64,000 nucleotides of DNA from an uncultured Bartonella sp. (GCF_945277285.1 NZ_CALYPR010000001.1:558001-622000), one strand, 5' to 3'. Positions 8,069 to 18,142 are shown, numbered from the stretch's first letter. The notes: generated from the sequence alone by a model not told the origin. A program made the numbers and translations.

Positions 8069-9478
8069 ATGTCCAATCAAATCAATAAAGGTTATGTATT
8101 AACCGAATGGAAGCCCGAAGATACCAGTTTCTGGAACAACTACGGACGGAAAATTGCCAATAAAAATCTTTGGCTATCCATTCCTGCTTTGCTTTTAGCA
8201 TTCGCCGTCTGGCAAGTGTGGTCTGTGGTTGTAGCCGAACTTCCACGTGCCGGCTTCAAATTCAATTCAACACAATTGTTCTGGCTCACCGCACTGCCCG
8301 GGTTATCCGGCGCAACATTGCGTATTTTCTACTCATTCATGGTACCGATATTCGGCGGTCGCCGGTGGACTGCTCTGACCACTGCATCTTTGCTTATTCC
8401 GGCGCTCGGAATTGGTTTTGCTGTACAGGATGTAAACACACCCTACTGGATTATGGCATTGCTTGCGCTGTTATGCGGCTTTGGTGGCGGGAATTTTTCG
8501 TCATCCATGTCGAATATTTCTTTTTTCTATCCGAAGGCTGAAAAAGGTAAAGCCAGCGGCTTGAATGCCGGCTTGGGCAATCTTGGTGTTTCGGTTGTGC
8601 AGTTTGTCGTACCTCTTGTTATTGCCACCAATGCTTTTGGCTGGTTAGGTGGCCATCCGCTCACTGTAACGCAAGCCGATGGCTCAACATCGGAACTTTG
8701 GTTACAAAATGGTGCTTTTGTTTTTGTTCCCTTTATTGCTCTTTCAGCAATTCTATGCTGGTTCGGCATGAATGACATTGCTGATGCCAAAGCCTCTTTT
8801 GCTGATCAGGCGGTAATCTTCAGACGCAAAGACAATTGGTTGATGTGTGTTCTTTATATGGGAACTTTCGGTTCATTTATCGGTTTTTCTGCTGCTTTCC
8901 CGTTATTAATGCGGTTGACTTTTCCGGAGGTGAACGTATTGCACTTTGTGTTTTTGGGGCCATTGATTTCAGCACTGGCACGCGCCGGTTTTGGTGGAGT
9001 AAGTGACAAAATCGGCGGTGGTCGTGTGACCTTCTGGGCATATATTCTTATGATGCTCGCTCTGGGTGCCGCGCTCTATTTTGTTGCCAATCCCGGCACT
9101 GCAATTGCATTTCCCGGTTTCTTTGCTTCCTTCATGGTTCTGTTTTTTGCCACAGGCGTGGGAAATGCCTCAACTTTCCAGATGATCCCGGTCATCATGG
9201 GACGTGTGATCGATAAAAAAATGCCAAATGCAACAGAAGAAGAAAAACGCCACGAAAGCGATCGTGAATCGGCTGCTATTACCGGCTTTACTGCAGCAAT
9301 TGCTGCCTATGCTTTCTTCCTAATCCCTGTAAGCTTTGCTCTTTCAAAAGATGTAACCGGCGGCCCGCAAGCCGCACTTTGGGGGTTCATGATTTTTTAC
9401 GTTATCTGCCTTGCTATCACGTGGTTCTGTTACATCCGCAAGGGTGCAATCCTCCATGTCGAAGGCCGTCAGCGTTGA
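8069..9478 (+). CDS. narK2: NarK2-type nitrate/nitrite antiporter (MFS)
   Basis: A 469-residue 12-helix transporter of the NarK2/NarK class that exchanges nitrate for nitrite. It has the longer N-terminus typical of this class (EWKPEDTSFWNNYGRKIANKN) and the conserved blocks TALPGLSGATLRI, GGGNFSSSMSNISFFYPK and GLNAGLGNLGVSVVQ. A hydrophilic insert near residue 390 (RVIDKKMPNATEEEK) is also usual. GGAG lies before the ATG. It follows narK1 by five bases and precedes narG by 32, as part of one operon supplying nitrate to the cytoplasm-facing NarG. Confidence 0.93.
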   Translation: MSNQINKGYVLTEWKPEDTSFWNNYGRKIANKNLWLSIPALLLAFAVWQVWSVVVAELPRAGFKFNSTQLFWLTALPGLSGATLRIFYSFMVPIFGGRRWTALTTASLLIPALGIGFAVQDVNTPYWIMALLALLCGFGGGNFSSSMSNISFFYPKAEKGKASGLNAGLGNLGVSVVQFVVPLVIATNAFGWLGGHPLTVTQADGSTSELWLQNGAFVFVPFIALSAILCWFGMNDIADAKASFADQAVIFRRKDNWLMCVLYMGTFGSFIGFSAAFPLLMRLTFPEVNVLHFVFLGPLISALARAGFGGVSDKIGGGRVTFWAYILMMLALGAALYFVANPGTAIAFPGFFASFMVLFFATGVGNASTFQMIPVIMGRVIDKKMPNATEEEKRHESDRESAAITGFTAAIAAYAFFLIPVSFALSKDVTGGPQAALWGFMIFYVICLAITWFCYIRKGAILHVEGRQR

Positions 9479-9510
9479 GCTTTTAACGCTGCAAGTTAAG
9501 GAGACGAGTT

Positions 9511-12500
9511 ATGAGTCTACTACTAGACCGCTTAAATTTTCTGGCACGAAAAAAACAACCATTTTCTCACGGACATGGTATTACAACCAATGAAAACCGG
9601 TCATGGGAAGATTCATATCGAAAACGCTGGCAATACGATAAAATCGTACGCTCGACCCACGGGGTCAACTGTACGGGTTCGTGCTCGTGGAAAATCTATG
9701 TCAAAGGTGGCATTGTCACCTGGGAAACACAACAGACCGATTATCCGCGAACCCGCCCCGATCTTCCAAACCACGAACCGCGTGGTTGCCCCCGCGGGGC
9801 GAGCTATAGCTGGTATATGTATTCTGCCAATCGTGTAAAATATCCACTTATCCGTTCACGTCTCATCAAATTGTGGCGTAAGGAACGAGTGGTTAAAACG
9901 CCGGTCGGCGCGTGGGCTGCTATTCAGGAAAATCCAGAAAAGCGGGCCGAGTACCAGAAAGTACGTGGTCTTGGCGGTTTTGTTCGCTCGACTTGGGATG
10001 AAGTCAACGAAATTATTGCCGCTGCCAATGCCTATACGATCAAGAAATATGGGCCGGACCGCGTAATCGGCTTTTCGCCGATACCGGCAATGTCCATGAT
10101 CTCCTATGCCGCTGGTTCCCGCTATCTTTCCCTTATTGGCGGTACATGCATGTCGTTTTATGACTGGTATTGCGACTTGCCTCCTGCTTCTCCCATGACA
10201 TGGGGGGAACAGACAGACGTGCCGGAATCAGCCGACTGGTATAATGCTGGTTTTCTGATGCTTTGGGGCTCCAACGTGCCACAGACCCGCACACCCGATG
10301 CCCATTTTTATTCCGAAGCCCGCTACAAGGGCACGAAATCTGTGGTTGTTTGCCCCGACTATTCCGAAGCAAGCAAGTTTGCCGACCTCTGGTTGCACCC
10401 CAAACAAGGTACAGATGCAGCCCTTGCCATGGCGCTTGGCCATGTCATTTTGCGGGAATTCCACTTGGAGCGGCAGGCTGAATATTTTGAGGATTATTGC
10501 CAGCGTTATACCGACATGCCGATGTTGGTAAAGCTTGTCGGCAAAAATGGCCATTATATTCCCGACCGCCTGATGCGCGCATCCGATTTTGCCGATAATT
10601 TGGGTGAAACCAATAATCCGGAATGGAAAACCGTTGCTGTCGATATGAACAGCGGTGAATATGTCGTACCTCTCGGTTCTTCCGGTTTCCGCTGGGGTGA
10701 AGAAGGTAAATGGAACCTTGAATCAAAAGATGGCAAGGGTCGTGATGTCACTCTTGAAATGAGTTTTATGCTCGAAGGTGAACATGACACCGTTGCTGAT
10801 GTCGATTTTCCCTATTTTGCCAGCCGTAAGCACAATTTCTATGATGGCACGGATCACGACAGTGTGTTGACACGCAAGGTTCCTGCCCGCAAATTGAAAT
10901 TGCCGGAAGGTGAAGTCGTTGTGGCCACAGTTTTTGACCTGTTTGTTGCCAATTATGGTTTGGAGCGTGGTTTTAAAGACAAAAATTGTGCAAGTTCCTA
11001 TGACGATAATATTCCTTATACACCGGCATGGGCGGAAAAAGTAACCGGCGTTTCACGCGACAAGATTATTACCGTTGCACGTGAATTTGCCCGCAACGCG
11101 GAAAAGACCAAGGGTCGCTCGATGGTTATCCTCGGTGCAGGTATTAATCACTGGTACCACATGGATATGAATTATCGTGGCATCATCAACATGCTTGTTA
11201 TGTGTGGATGCATCGGGCAATCCGGTGGTGGCTGGAGCCATTATGTAGGCCAAGAAAAACTGCGTCCTCAAACCGGCTGGGCGCCACTCGCTTTCGGGCT
11301 CGACTGGTCACGCCCGCCGCGCCACATGAACTCGACCTCGTTTTTTTATGCCCATAGCGACCAATGGCGTTACGAGACAATCAAAGTGAGCGAGCTTCTG
11401 TCGCCAACGGCGCCTGAAGGTCCATGGGAGGGAGCTTTGATCGACTATAATATCCGCGCCGAGCGCATGGGGTGGTTACCTTCCTCACCTCAATTGAAGG
11501 AAAATCCGATCAATATTGCAAAACAGGCTGAAGCCGCAGGTAAAGAACCGAAAGACTATGTTGTTGACGGCTTAAAATCGGGCAGCCTCACTATGTCTTG
11601 TGAAGATCCCGATGATCCGGCAAACTGGCCACGCAATATGTTTGTCTGGCGCTCGAATATTCTCGGTTCGTCAGGCAAAGGACATGAATATTTCCTTAAA
11701 CATTTGCTTGGCACTGCCAATGGTGTTTTGGGCAAGGATCTGGGCAAGCAAGGCAGCATAGAAACTAAAGAAGCTGTCTGGCACGATGAAGCACCGGAAG
11801 GCAAACTTGATCTTCTGGTGACACTCGATTTCCGCATGTCAACCACTTGCGTTTATTCCGATATCGTGTTGCCAACCGCGACATGGTACGAAAAAAATGA
11901 CCTGAATACATCCGACATGCACCCCTTTATCCATCCGCTGTCATGTGCAGTTGATCCCGCATGGGAAGCAAAATGTGACTGGGATATTTTCAAAGGTATT
12001 GCCAAGAAATTTTCTGAAGTTTCGCAAGAAGTTCTGGGCGTTGAAAAAGATGTGGTTCTGACACCAAGCCAACATGATACAGCCGGAGAACTTGGGCAGG
12101 CGCTTGATGTCAAGGATTGGAAAAAAGGTGAAATCGAGCCGATTCCGGGCAAGACCATGCCGTCTATTGCAGTGATCGAGCGCGATTACCCCAATATTTA
12201 TAAGCGATTTACAGCACTTGGACCACTCATGAAAAAAATTGGTAATGGTGGCAAAGGCATCAACTGGAAAACAGAAGACGAGGTTGATCTCGTCGGACGT
12301 ATCAATGGTCTTGTCGAAGATGAAGGCGCCACAAAAGGCATGCCAAGCATTGCAACCGATATTGATGCTGCCGAGGTTATCTTGTCGCTTGCGCCAGAAA
12401 CCAATGGCGAAGTTGCTGTCAAGGCGTGGGAAGCGTTAGGCCACCATACTGGACGCGATCATACGCATCTGGCACTTCCCAAAGAAGATGAAAAAATCCG

Positions 12501-13257
12501 CTTTCGCGACATTGTTGCGCAACCGCGCAAGATCATCTCTTCGCCCACATGGTCGGGGCTTGAATCAGACAAAGTCTGCTATAATGCCGGCTATACCAAT
12601 GTTCATGAACTGATTCCATGGCGCACGATAACCGGACGCCAGCAACTTTATCAGGATCATTTGTGGATGCGCGCCTTTGGTGAAGGTTTCTGTGTCTATC
12701 GACCACCGATTGATACCAAAACCATCACAAAGACGATCGAGGATAAAGCAGGTGATACACCGCATCTGGTACTGAACTTTATCACACCCCACCAGAAATG
12801 GGGGATCCACTCGACCTATTCCGATAATCTCTTGATGCTGACCTTGAACAGAGGTGGGCCGGTCGTGTGGATTTCGGAAAACGACGCCAAAAAGGCCGGC
12901 ATTGCCGATAATGACTGGGTAGAAGCTTATAACGTCAACGGTTCTCTTGTTGCCCGCGTCGTTGTTTCCCAACGCATGAGAGATGGCACAATCTTCATGT
13001 ATCATGCACAAGAAAAGATCGTGAATGTACCAGGGTCTCCGCTCACCAAACAACGCGGCGGGATCCATAACTCGGTCACCCGCGTTATAACGAAACCAAC
13101 TCACATGATTGGTGGCTATGTGCAGCAATCATACGGTTTTAATTATTACGGCACCGTCGGCGCCAACCGTGACGAGTTTGTGGTTGTTCGCAAGCTCGAC
13201 CACGTCGATTGGATGGACGGTGAGGAAAATCCAGCAATGAAGGAGGCCGCAGAATGA
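9511..13257 (+). CDS. narG: Respiratory nitrate reductase alpha subunit NarG
   Basis: Catalytic Mo-bis-MGD subunit reducing nitrate to nitrite at the cytoplasmic face of the membrane, with electrons passed from quinol via NarI and NarH. It has 1248 residues, the family's usual length. The N-terminal FS0 cluster region STHGVNCTGSCSW followed by the later GCPRG cysteine is intact. So are the molybdenum-site region YDWYCDLPPASP and the NSTSFFY, HLALPKEDEK and TPHQKWGIHSTYSDN blocks. As in other NarG proteins there is no cleaved Tat signal. AAGGAG precedes the start. The 3' end overlaps narH by four bases. Confidence 0.98.
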   Translation: MSLLLDRLNFLARKKQPFSHGHGITTNENRSWEDSYRKRWQYDKIVRSTHGVNCTGSCSWKIYVKGGIVTWETQQTDYPRTRPDLPNHEPRGCPRGASYSWYMYSANRVKYPLIRSRLIKLWRKERVVKTPVGAWAAIQENPEKRAEYQKVRGLGGFVRSTWDEVNEIIAAANAYTIKKYGPDRVIGFSPIPAMSMISYAAGSRYLSLIGGTCMSFYDWYCDLPPASPMTWGEQTDVPESADWYNAGFLMLWGSNVPQTRTPDAHFYSEARYKGTKSVVVCPDYSEASKFADLWLHPKQGTDAALAMALGHVILREFHLERQAEYFEDYCQRYTDMPMLVKLVGKNGHYIPDRLMRASDFADNLGETNNPEWKTVAVDMNSGEYVVPLGSSGFRWGEEGKWNLESKDGKGRDVTLEMSFMLEGEHDTVADVDFPYFASRKHNFYDGTDHDSVLTRKVPARKLKLPEGEVVVATVFDLFVANYGLERGFKDKNCASSYDDNIPYTPAWAEKVTGVSRDKIITVAREFARNAEKTKGRSMVILGAGINHWYHMDMNYRGIINMLVMCGCIGQSGGGWSHYVGQEKLRPQTGWAPLAFGLDWSRPPRHMNSTSFFYAHSDQWRYETIKVSELLSPTAPEGPWEGALIDYNIRAERMGWLPSSPQLKENPINIAKQAEAAGKEPKDYVVDGLKSGSLTMSCEDPDDPANWPRNMFVWRSNILGSSGKGHEYFLKHLLGTANGVLGKDLGKQGSIETKEAVWHDEAPEGKLDLLVTLDFRMSTTCVYSDIVLPTATWYEKNDLNTSDMHPFIHPLSCAVDPAWEAKCDWDIFKGIAKKFSEVSQEVLGVEKDVVLTPSQHDTAGELGQALDVKDWKKGEIEPIPGKTMPSIAVIERDYPNIYKRFTALGPLMKKIGNGGKGINWKTEDEVDLVGRINGLVEDEGATKGMPSIATDIDAAEVILSLAPETNGEVAVKAWEALGHHTGRDHTHLALPKEDEKIRFRDIVAQPRKIISSPTWSGLESDKVCYNAGYTNVHELIPWRTITGRQQLYQDHLWMRAFGEGFCVYRPPIDTKTITKTIEDKAGDTPHLVLNFITPHQKWGIHSTYSDNLLMLTLNRGGPVVWISENDAKKAGIADNDWVEAYNVNGSLVARVVVSQRMRDGTIFMYHAQEKIVNVPGSPLTKQRGGIHNSVTRVITKPTHMIGGYVQQSYGFNYYGTVGANRDEFVVVRKLDHVDWMDGEENPAMKEAAE

Positions 13258-14792
13258 AGGTTCGCGCGCAAATTGGTATGGTCTTGAACCTCGATAAATG
13301 TATCGGTTGCCATACCTGCTCTATCACCTGCAAAAACGTCTGGACCAACCGTGAAGGCGTTGAATATGCCTGGTTCAACAATGTTGAAACCAAGCCGGGC
13401 ATAGGTTTTCCTAAAGACTGGGAAAACCAGAAACGCTGGAATGGCGGATGGATTAGAAAATCGAACGGTAAAATACGTCCTCGTTTAGGAGCGAAATGGC
13501 GCGTTTTGTCAAAAATTTTTGCCAATCCAGATTTGCCGGAAATTGATGATTATTATGAACCGTTCGATTTTGACTATGAACATTTGCAAACAGCAAAAGA
13601 GTCAAAAACCATGCCGGTTGCCCGCCCGCGTTCAAAAATAACCGGCGAGCGGATGGAAAAAATTAAATGGGGTCCGAATTGGGAAGATGTCCTTGGCGGT
13701 GAATTTTCAAAACGTTCGAAAGACTATAATTTTGCCAATGTCGAAAAAGAAATCTACGGCGAATTTGAAAACACTTTCATGATGTATTTGCCGCGTCTTT
13801 GCGAGCATTGTCTTAATCCGGCCTGTGTTGCGGTGTGCCCATCGGGCGCAATCTATAAGCGGGAAGATGATGGCATTGTTCTTATTGACCAGGAAAAATG
13901 CCGCGGCTGGCGCATGTGCGTTTCCGGCTGCCCCTATAAAAAAATCTATTTCAACTGGTCTTCGGGCAAATCGGAAAAATGCATTTTCTGCTATCCGCGT
14001 ATTGAAAGCGGTATGCCGACTGTTTGTTCAGAAACCTGTGTCGGACGCATTCGTTATCTTGGCGTGATGCTTTATGACGCAGATAAGATTTCCGATGCGG
14101 CCGGTACAGAAAGTACCGAGGATCTTTATGAAGAGCAATTGAAAATCTTCCTTGATCCCAATGATCCGGCTGTTATCGAACAGGCGCGCAAAGATGGGGT
14201 GAGTGAAGAGTGGATCGAAGCAGCGCAAAATTCGCCCGTTTATCAAATGGCAATGAAATGGAAAGTGGCTTTTCCGCTGCATCCGGAATATCGCACTTTG
14301 CCGATGGTGTGGTATATTCCGCCGCTCTCCCCCCTACAATCGGCAGCAGAAGCAGGAAAGCTTGCAATGGACGATTTCATTCCCAATGTCCGCTCATTGC
14401 GCATTCCCGTTCGCTATCTCGCCAATTTGTTGACAGCAGGAAAAGAGGAACCTGTTATTTCCGCTCTCGAACGGATGCTTGCCATGCGCGGATATATGCG
14501 TGCCAAATCTGTCGATGGTGAATACCGGCCGGAATATGCCGAAAAAGTCGGCATGACACCGGAAATGATCGAGCACATGTATCAGGTGATGGCAATTGCC
14601 AATTATGAAGATCGCTTTGTCATTCCGACTGCTCACCGCGAGGTTAGTGAAGATGCTTACGATCTTCGCGGCTCATGTGGTTTTTCATTTGGCAACGGTT
14701 GTTCTGGCGGCAACTCGAAAGCTGATCTTTTCGGTTCAAAACGCAAAAAGGTCGTCGCGACTGCCAATGATCTATTCAAGGAGAGCGCGTAA
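13254..14792 (+). CDS. narH: Nitrate reductase beta subunit NarH
   Basis: Electron-transfer subunit of 512 residues carrying three 4Fe-4S clusters and one 3Fe-4S cluster. Cysteine groups are visible: CIGCHTCSITC near residue 16, CEHCLNPACVAVCP near 184, and CRGWRMCVSGCP near 217, where Trp replaces the cysteine and specifies the 3Fe-4S centre. CIFCYPRIESGMPTVCSETC follows near 244. Start ATGA overlaps the narG stop; the stop overlaps the narJ start by one base. It transfers electrons from haem b of NarI to NarG. Confidence 0.98.
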   Translation: MKVRAQIGMVLNLDKCIGCHTCSITCKNVWTNREGVEYAWFNNVETKPGIGFPKDWENQKRWNGGWIRKSNGKIRPRLGAKWRVLSKIFANPDLPEIDDYYEPFDFDYEHLQTAKESKTMPVARPRSKITGERMEKIKWGPNWEDVLGGEFSKRSKDYNFANVEKEIYGEFENTFMMYLPRLCEHCLNPACVAVCPSGAIYKREDDGIVLIDQEKCRGWRMCVSGCPYKKIYFNWSSGKSEKCIFCYPRIESGMPTVCSETCVGRIRYLGVMLYDADKISDAAGTESTEDLYEEQLKIFLDPNDPAVIEQARKDGVSEEWIEAAQNSPVYQMAMKWKVAFPLHPEYRTLPMVWYIPPLSPLQSAAEAGKLAMDDFIPNVRSLRIPVRYLANLLTAGKEEPVISALERMLAMRGYMRAKSVDGEYRPEYAEKVGMTPEMIEHMYQVMAIANYEDRFVIPTAHREVSEDAYDLRGSCGFSFGNGCSGGNSKADLFGSKRKKVVATANDLFKESA

Positions 14793-15490
14793 TGAACTCC
14801 GATTTCAAAATTATTTCCCTTCTTCTGTCTTATCCGAGTGAAGAATTACAACAATCGGGAAATTTGCTTCGGGCAACACTTGACCAACTTTCCGATCTGA
14901 ATGAAGCGCAGATTGTCGGTTTAAAAAGTCTTATTTCATCTATTGCCGACCGCGATATTTATGACGTTCAGGAAGATTATGTGCTGCTTTTTGACCGGAC
15001 AAGGTCTTTATCACTGCATCTTTTCGAGCATGTCTATGGTGAAAATCGCGACCGCGGGCAAGCCATGGTTGATCTGAAAGCCATGTATGACGACGCCGGT
15101 TTTGAAATTGATGCCCCCGAAATGCCTGATTATCTGCCAATGTTTCTGGAGTTTCTGTCAACCAGAAGCGACGAGGAAGCACGTCATCTGCTTGGCGAAA
15201 CATTGCATATTATAGCCGCAATCCGTCAAAGACTGCAAAAACGTGGCTCGCTTTATGCAACAGCCTTTGTTGCGCTGGAAAGTCTTGCAGGTGTGAAAGC
15301 CGACGAGGCTCTTACTTCAGAAATTGTCAATCGTCAGGAAGACGATCCCAATGACCTTGAGGCCCTCGACCGCATTTGGGAAGAAGAAGCCATCACCTTC
15401 GGTGGCAATCAGGGTGAAAATGACTGTGGGCCTGACCGTTTGCAGCGGCGCATTCGCGCTGCGCGGCGTGATGCTTCGGCACAAATTTGA
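14792..15490 (+). CDS. narJ: Nitrate reductase assembly chaperone NarJ
   Basis: A dedicated chaperone (232 aa, TorD/DmsD-related, all-helical) that binds apo-NarG and assists molybdenum cofactor insertion before docking on NarI. Typical features are the N-terminal ISLLLSYPSEELQ, the central LFEHVYGENRDRGQAM block, and PDYLPMFLEFLS. The C-terminus is acidic in its first part (EDDPNDLEALDRIWEEE), as in the family. AAGGAG lies before the ATG, which overlaps the narH stop by one base. Confidence 0.96.
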   Translation: MNSDFKIISLLLSYPSEELQQSGNLLRATLDQLSDLNEAQIVGLKSLISSIADRDIYDVQEDYVLLFDRTRSLSLHLFEHVYGENRDRGQAMVDLKAMYDDAGFEIDAPEMPDYLPMFLEFLSTRSDEEARHLLGETLHIIAAIRQRLQKRGSLYATAFVALESLAGVKADEALTSEIVNRQEDDPNDLEALDRIWEEEAITFGGNQGENDCGPDRLQRRIRAARRDASAQI

Positions 15491-15500
15491 GGACAAGACA

Positions 15501-16223
15501 ATGTTTCATTTTTTTCATACACTCATCTTCGGTGTTTATCCCTATATTGCACTGACGGTCTTGGCACTGGGGTCAATCATCCGTTATGACCGTGAGCCTT
15601 ATACATGGCGTGCCAGTTCCAGCCAATTGTTGCGACGAAAGCAATTAATGTGGGGATCAGTGCTTTTCCATGTTGGTGTGCTATTCATCTTTTTGGGTCA
15701 CTTTGTCGGACTTCTTACTCCCGTTGCGGTCTGGGATGCGTTGGGCATTAGCCACACATTCAAGCAAATTGTCGCCATGACGGCTGGCGGTATTGCGGGA
15801 GCGATTGCTATTATTGGTGCAACAATGCTTGTCCATCGCCGGCTGTTTGACCCGCGTGTCCGTGCTACATCAAGCACAGCCGACACCATGATTATTCTGC
15901 TTTTATGGGCACAACTTTTCCTTGGTCTGTTAACAATTCCATTTTCGATGCAGCATTTGGACGGGCATGAAATGGTTAAGCTTATGAATTGGGCACAGGG
16001 GATTTTTACTTTCAATCTGGATGCCGCAAATTACGTAACCGACGTGGCATTGGTGTTCAAACTTCACCTTTTTCTCGGACTTACCATCCTGTTTTTGTTC
16101 CCGTTTACGCGCCTCGTCCATATGTTAAGTGCGCCGGTACGCTATATCTGGCGACCGGGTTATCAGGTGGTTCGTGAAAAAGATCCTCTGCCAATCCATA
16201 TCCGTCGTGAAGTGACGGAGTAA
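15501..16223 (+). CDS. narI: Nitrate reductase gamma subunit NarI (cytochrome b)
   Basis: Membrane anchor of 240 residues with five transmembrane helices and two b haems that oxidises quinol and feeds NarH. The open frame reaches back to 15324 inside narJ, but ATG 15501 gives the standard N-terminus (FHTLIFGVYPYIALTV) and is preceded by TGAGGA. Conserved elements include YDREPYTWRASSSQLLRR, the haem-ligand helix with FHVGVLFIFLGHFVG, and the C-terminal HLFLGLTILFLFPFTRLVH. Five bases separate it from ppiC. Confidence 0.97.
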   Translation: MFHFFHTLIFGVYPYIALTVLALGSIIRYDREPYTWRASSSQLLRRKQLMWGSVLFHVGVLFIFLGHFVGLLTPVAVWDALGISHTFKQIVAMTAGGIAGAIAIIGATMLVHRRLFDPRVRATSSTADTMIILLLWAQLFLGLLTIPFSMQHLDGHEMVKLMNWAQGIFTFNLDAANYVTDVALVFKLHLFLGLTILFLFPFTRLVHMLSAPVRYIWRPGYQVVREKDPLPIHIRREVTE

Positions 16224-16228
16224 GTCTG

Positions 16229-17122
16229 ATGGGCACGAGGGTTACAGTCAGGCATGAAGCTGCAAAAAAAGCACCGGCTCCATTTCCGCAGAGGCAGGAA
16301 ATTGACACACGAATTCCGCCAAAGGCCAAGCCGGTGTTCAATCAGGTGAGTGTTAACAACGTTGTTATCAAAGAAGCTGATATCCTGCAGGAAGCGCAAA
16401 ATCATCCGGCTAAAACGCCGGGTGAAGCACTTCTTGAGGCGGCACGGGCTTTGGTCGTGCGCGAACTGTTGTGGCAAGAAGCACAGAAAAAAGGCCTCGT
16501 TGCCGATGACGAAAATGTGAACGGCCAGACGAAACTTGATGCTGCCATCTCCGCACTGCTTGATTGTGAAATTGATACACCTGAAGCCACAGAACAAGAT
16601 TGCCGGAAATTTTATGAACGTGACCCATCGCGTTTTTCAACAGAACCAATCTGGCAAGTGCGCCATATTCTTATTGCTGCCAATCCGTCAAACACGATCT
16701 CTTATGAACAAGCGCGCCAAAAAGCGTTTGCCATTTTGGAACAATTGAAAAAATTTCCCCATGACTTTGCCACAATTGCGCGTGACGTTTCTTCGTGCCC
16801 GTCGGCAAAGGAAGGTGGCAATCTTGGACAGATTACGCGTGGATCAACAATACCCGAATTTGAAAATGCCTTAAAAAACGCAAGGAATACGGGCTTGTTG
16901 ATGCAACCAATAGCGAGCCGTTACGGTTATCACATCGTTGATATCGATCAGATCATAGAAGGAGAAATCCTTCCCTTTGACTTGGTAAAAGAAAAAATTG
17001 CCGCTTGGCTAGAGGCATCAAGCTGGTCAAAAGCTGTTCAGCAATATATAGCAATTTTGGCCGGAAAATCCCATATTACGGGTATTGATTTGAGCCCGAG
17101 CGAGGGACCTCTTGTCCAGTAA
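16229..17122 (+). CDS. Parvulin-type peptidyl-prolyl isomerase of the nar operon
   Basis: A 297-residue protein with a PpiC/rotamase domain at about 140-245 (WQVRHILIAAN, then SCPSAKEGGNLGQITRGSTIPEFE, then GYHIVDIDQ). An N-terminal helical region of about 135 residues resembles SurA/NifM-like chaperone arms. There is no signal peptide, so it should act in the cytoplasm, presumably on NarGHJI folding or cofactor loading. Its position directly after narI and before moaA is the same as in pseudomonad nar clusters. The client is inferred from position only. Confidence 0.9.
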   Translation: MGTRVTVRHEAAKKAPAPFPQRQEIDTRIPPKAKPVFNQVSVNNVVIKEADILQEAQNHPAKTPGEALLEAARALVVRELLWQEAQKKGLVADDENVNGQTKLDAAISALLDCEIDTPEATEQDCRKFYERDPSRFSTEPIWQVRHILIAANPSNTISYEQARQKAFAILEQLKKFPHDFATIARDVSSCPSAKEGGNLGQITRGSTIPEFENALKNARNTGLLMQPIASRYGYHIVDIDQIIEGEILPFDLVKEKIAAWLEASSWSKAVQQYIAILAGKSHITGIDLSPSEGPLVQ

Positions 17123-17134
17123 GGAGTTTAAAGA

Positions 17135-18142
17135 GTGCAAAAAACACCAGAACCGAAGCTGGTTGATCCTTTCGGAAGAAAGATCAGCTATCTGCGACTT
17201 TCTGTAACAGATCGTTGTGACTTGCGCTGTGTCTATTGCATGGCGGAAGAAATGGTGTTTTTGCCCAAAAAAGAGCTGTTGACGATAGAGGAACTCTACC
17301 GCGTTGCCAGCCGTATGATTGAACTTGGTGTCACAAAAATCCGCCTGACCGGAGGGGAACCTTTAGTGCGGCGTAATATTATGGCATTGTTTGAAATGCT
17401 CAAACCGCACATAGGGCACGGAGTTGATGAAGTCACGTTGACAACCAACGGGACCTTGCTTGCCCGCTATGCGCGAGCACTGGTTCAAAATGGTGTCAAA
17501 CGTGTCAATGTCTCGCTTGATACACTTGATCCTGTCCGTTATGAACAGTTGACCCGTCGTGGCAATATTGCCCATGTTCTTGCCGGCATTGATGCTGCCC
17601 AAGAGGCAGGCCTTAAAGTCAAATTGAATGCGGTTGCCATGCGTGGCGGTTTTTTAGGCGAAGTTGACGATCTTATCCGGTTTGCCCATGGGCGTGGTAT
17701 GGATCTCACCATCATCGAAGAAATGCCAATGGGCTATACCGGCCACGACCGCTATGAGACTTTTCTGTCACTTCGTACCCTCCGTGAAAGTTTGGAACAA
17801 CGCTGGACATTGATACCTGATGCCCATTGTTCCGGTGGTCCGGCCCGTTATGTGACAGTCGAAGAAACCGGTGGCCGGCTAGGGTTTATTACGCCGCTTT
17901 CCTGTGACTTCTGTGCTGCTTGCAACCGTGTGCGCATTGGTTCCACAGGCAAGCTTTACCCTTGCATGGGACAATCCGGCATGGTCGAGTTGCGTGAAAC
18001 CATCAGAAACTCGGAAAGTGATGAAAAACTCACCGAGCTCATCCTCAAGGCAATAGATAGCAAACCAAAAGGCCATGAATTTTCAATCGAGAAAGATGGC
18101 ATTTGCGGGTTAAGCCGTCATATGTCGGAACTCGGCGGATAA
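17135..18142 (+). CDS. moaA: GTP 3',8-cyclase MoaA
   Basis: Radical-SAM enzyme starting molybdenum cofactor synthesis from GTP. The N-terminal SAM cluster CDLRCVYC (Cys28, 32, 35), the RLTGGEP motif and TTNGTLL are present. The C-terminal substrate-binding cluster is seen in CDFCAACNRVR...LYPC, and the conserved C-terminal double glycine ends the protein (SELGG). The product has 335 residues. The start is GTG, with AAGGAG about ten bases upstream. It is the last gene of the nar unit, so this cofactor step may be co-induced with nitrate reductase. Other moa genes are not in the window, and a second housekeeping moaA could exist elsewhere. Confidence 0.97.
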   Translation: MQKTPEPKLVDPFGRKISYLRLSVTDRCDLRCVYCMAEEMVFLPKKELLTIEELYRVASRMIELGVTKIRLTGGEPLVRRNIMALFEMLKPHIGHGVDEVTLTTNGTLLARYARALVQNGVKRVNVSLDTLDPVRYEQLTRRGNIAHVLAGIDAAQEAGLKVKLNAVAMRGGFLGEVDDLIRFAHGRGMDLTIIEEMPMGYTGHDRYETFLSLRTLRESLEQRWTLIPDAHCSGGPARYVTVEETGGRLGFITPLSCDFCAACNRVRIGSTGKLYPCMGQSGMVELRETIRNSESDEKLTELILKAIDSKPKGHEFSIEKDGICGLSRHMSELGG

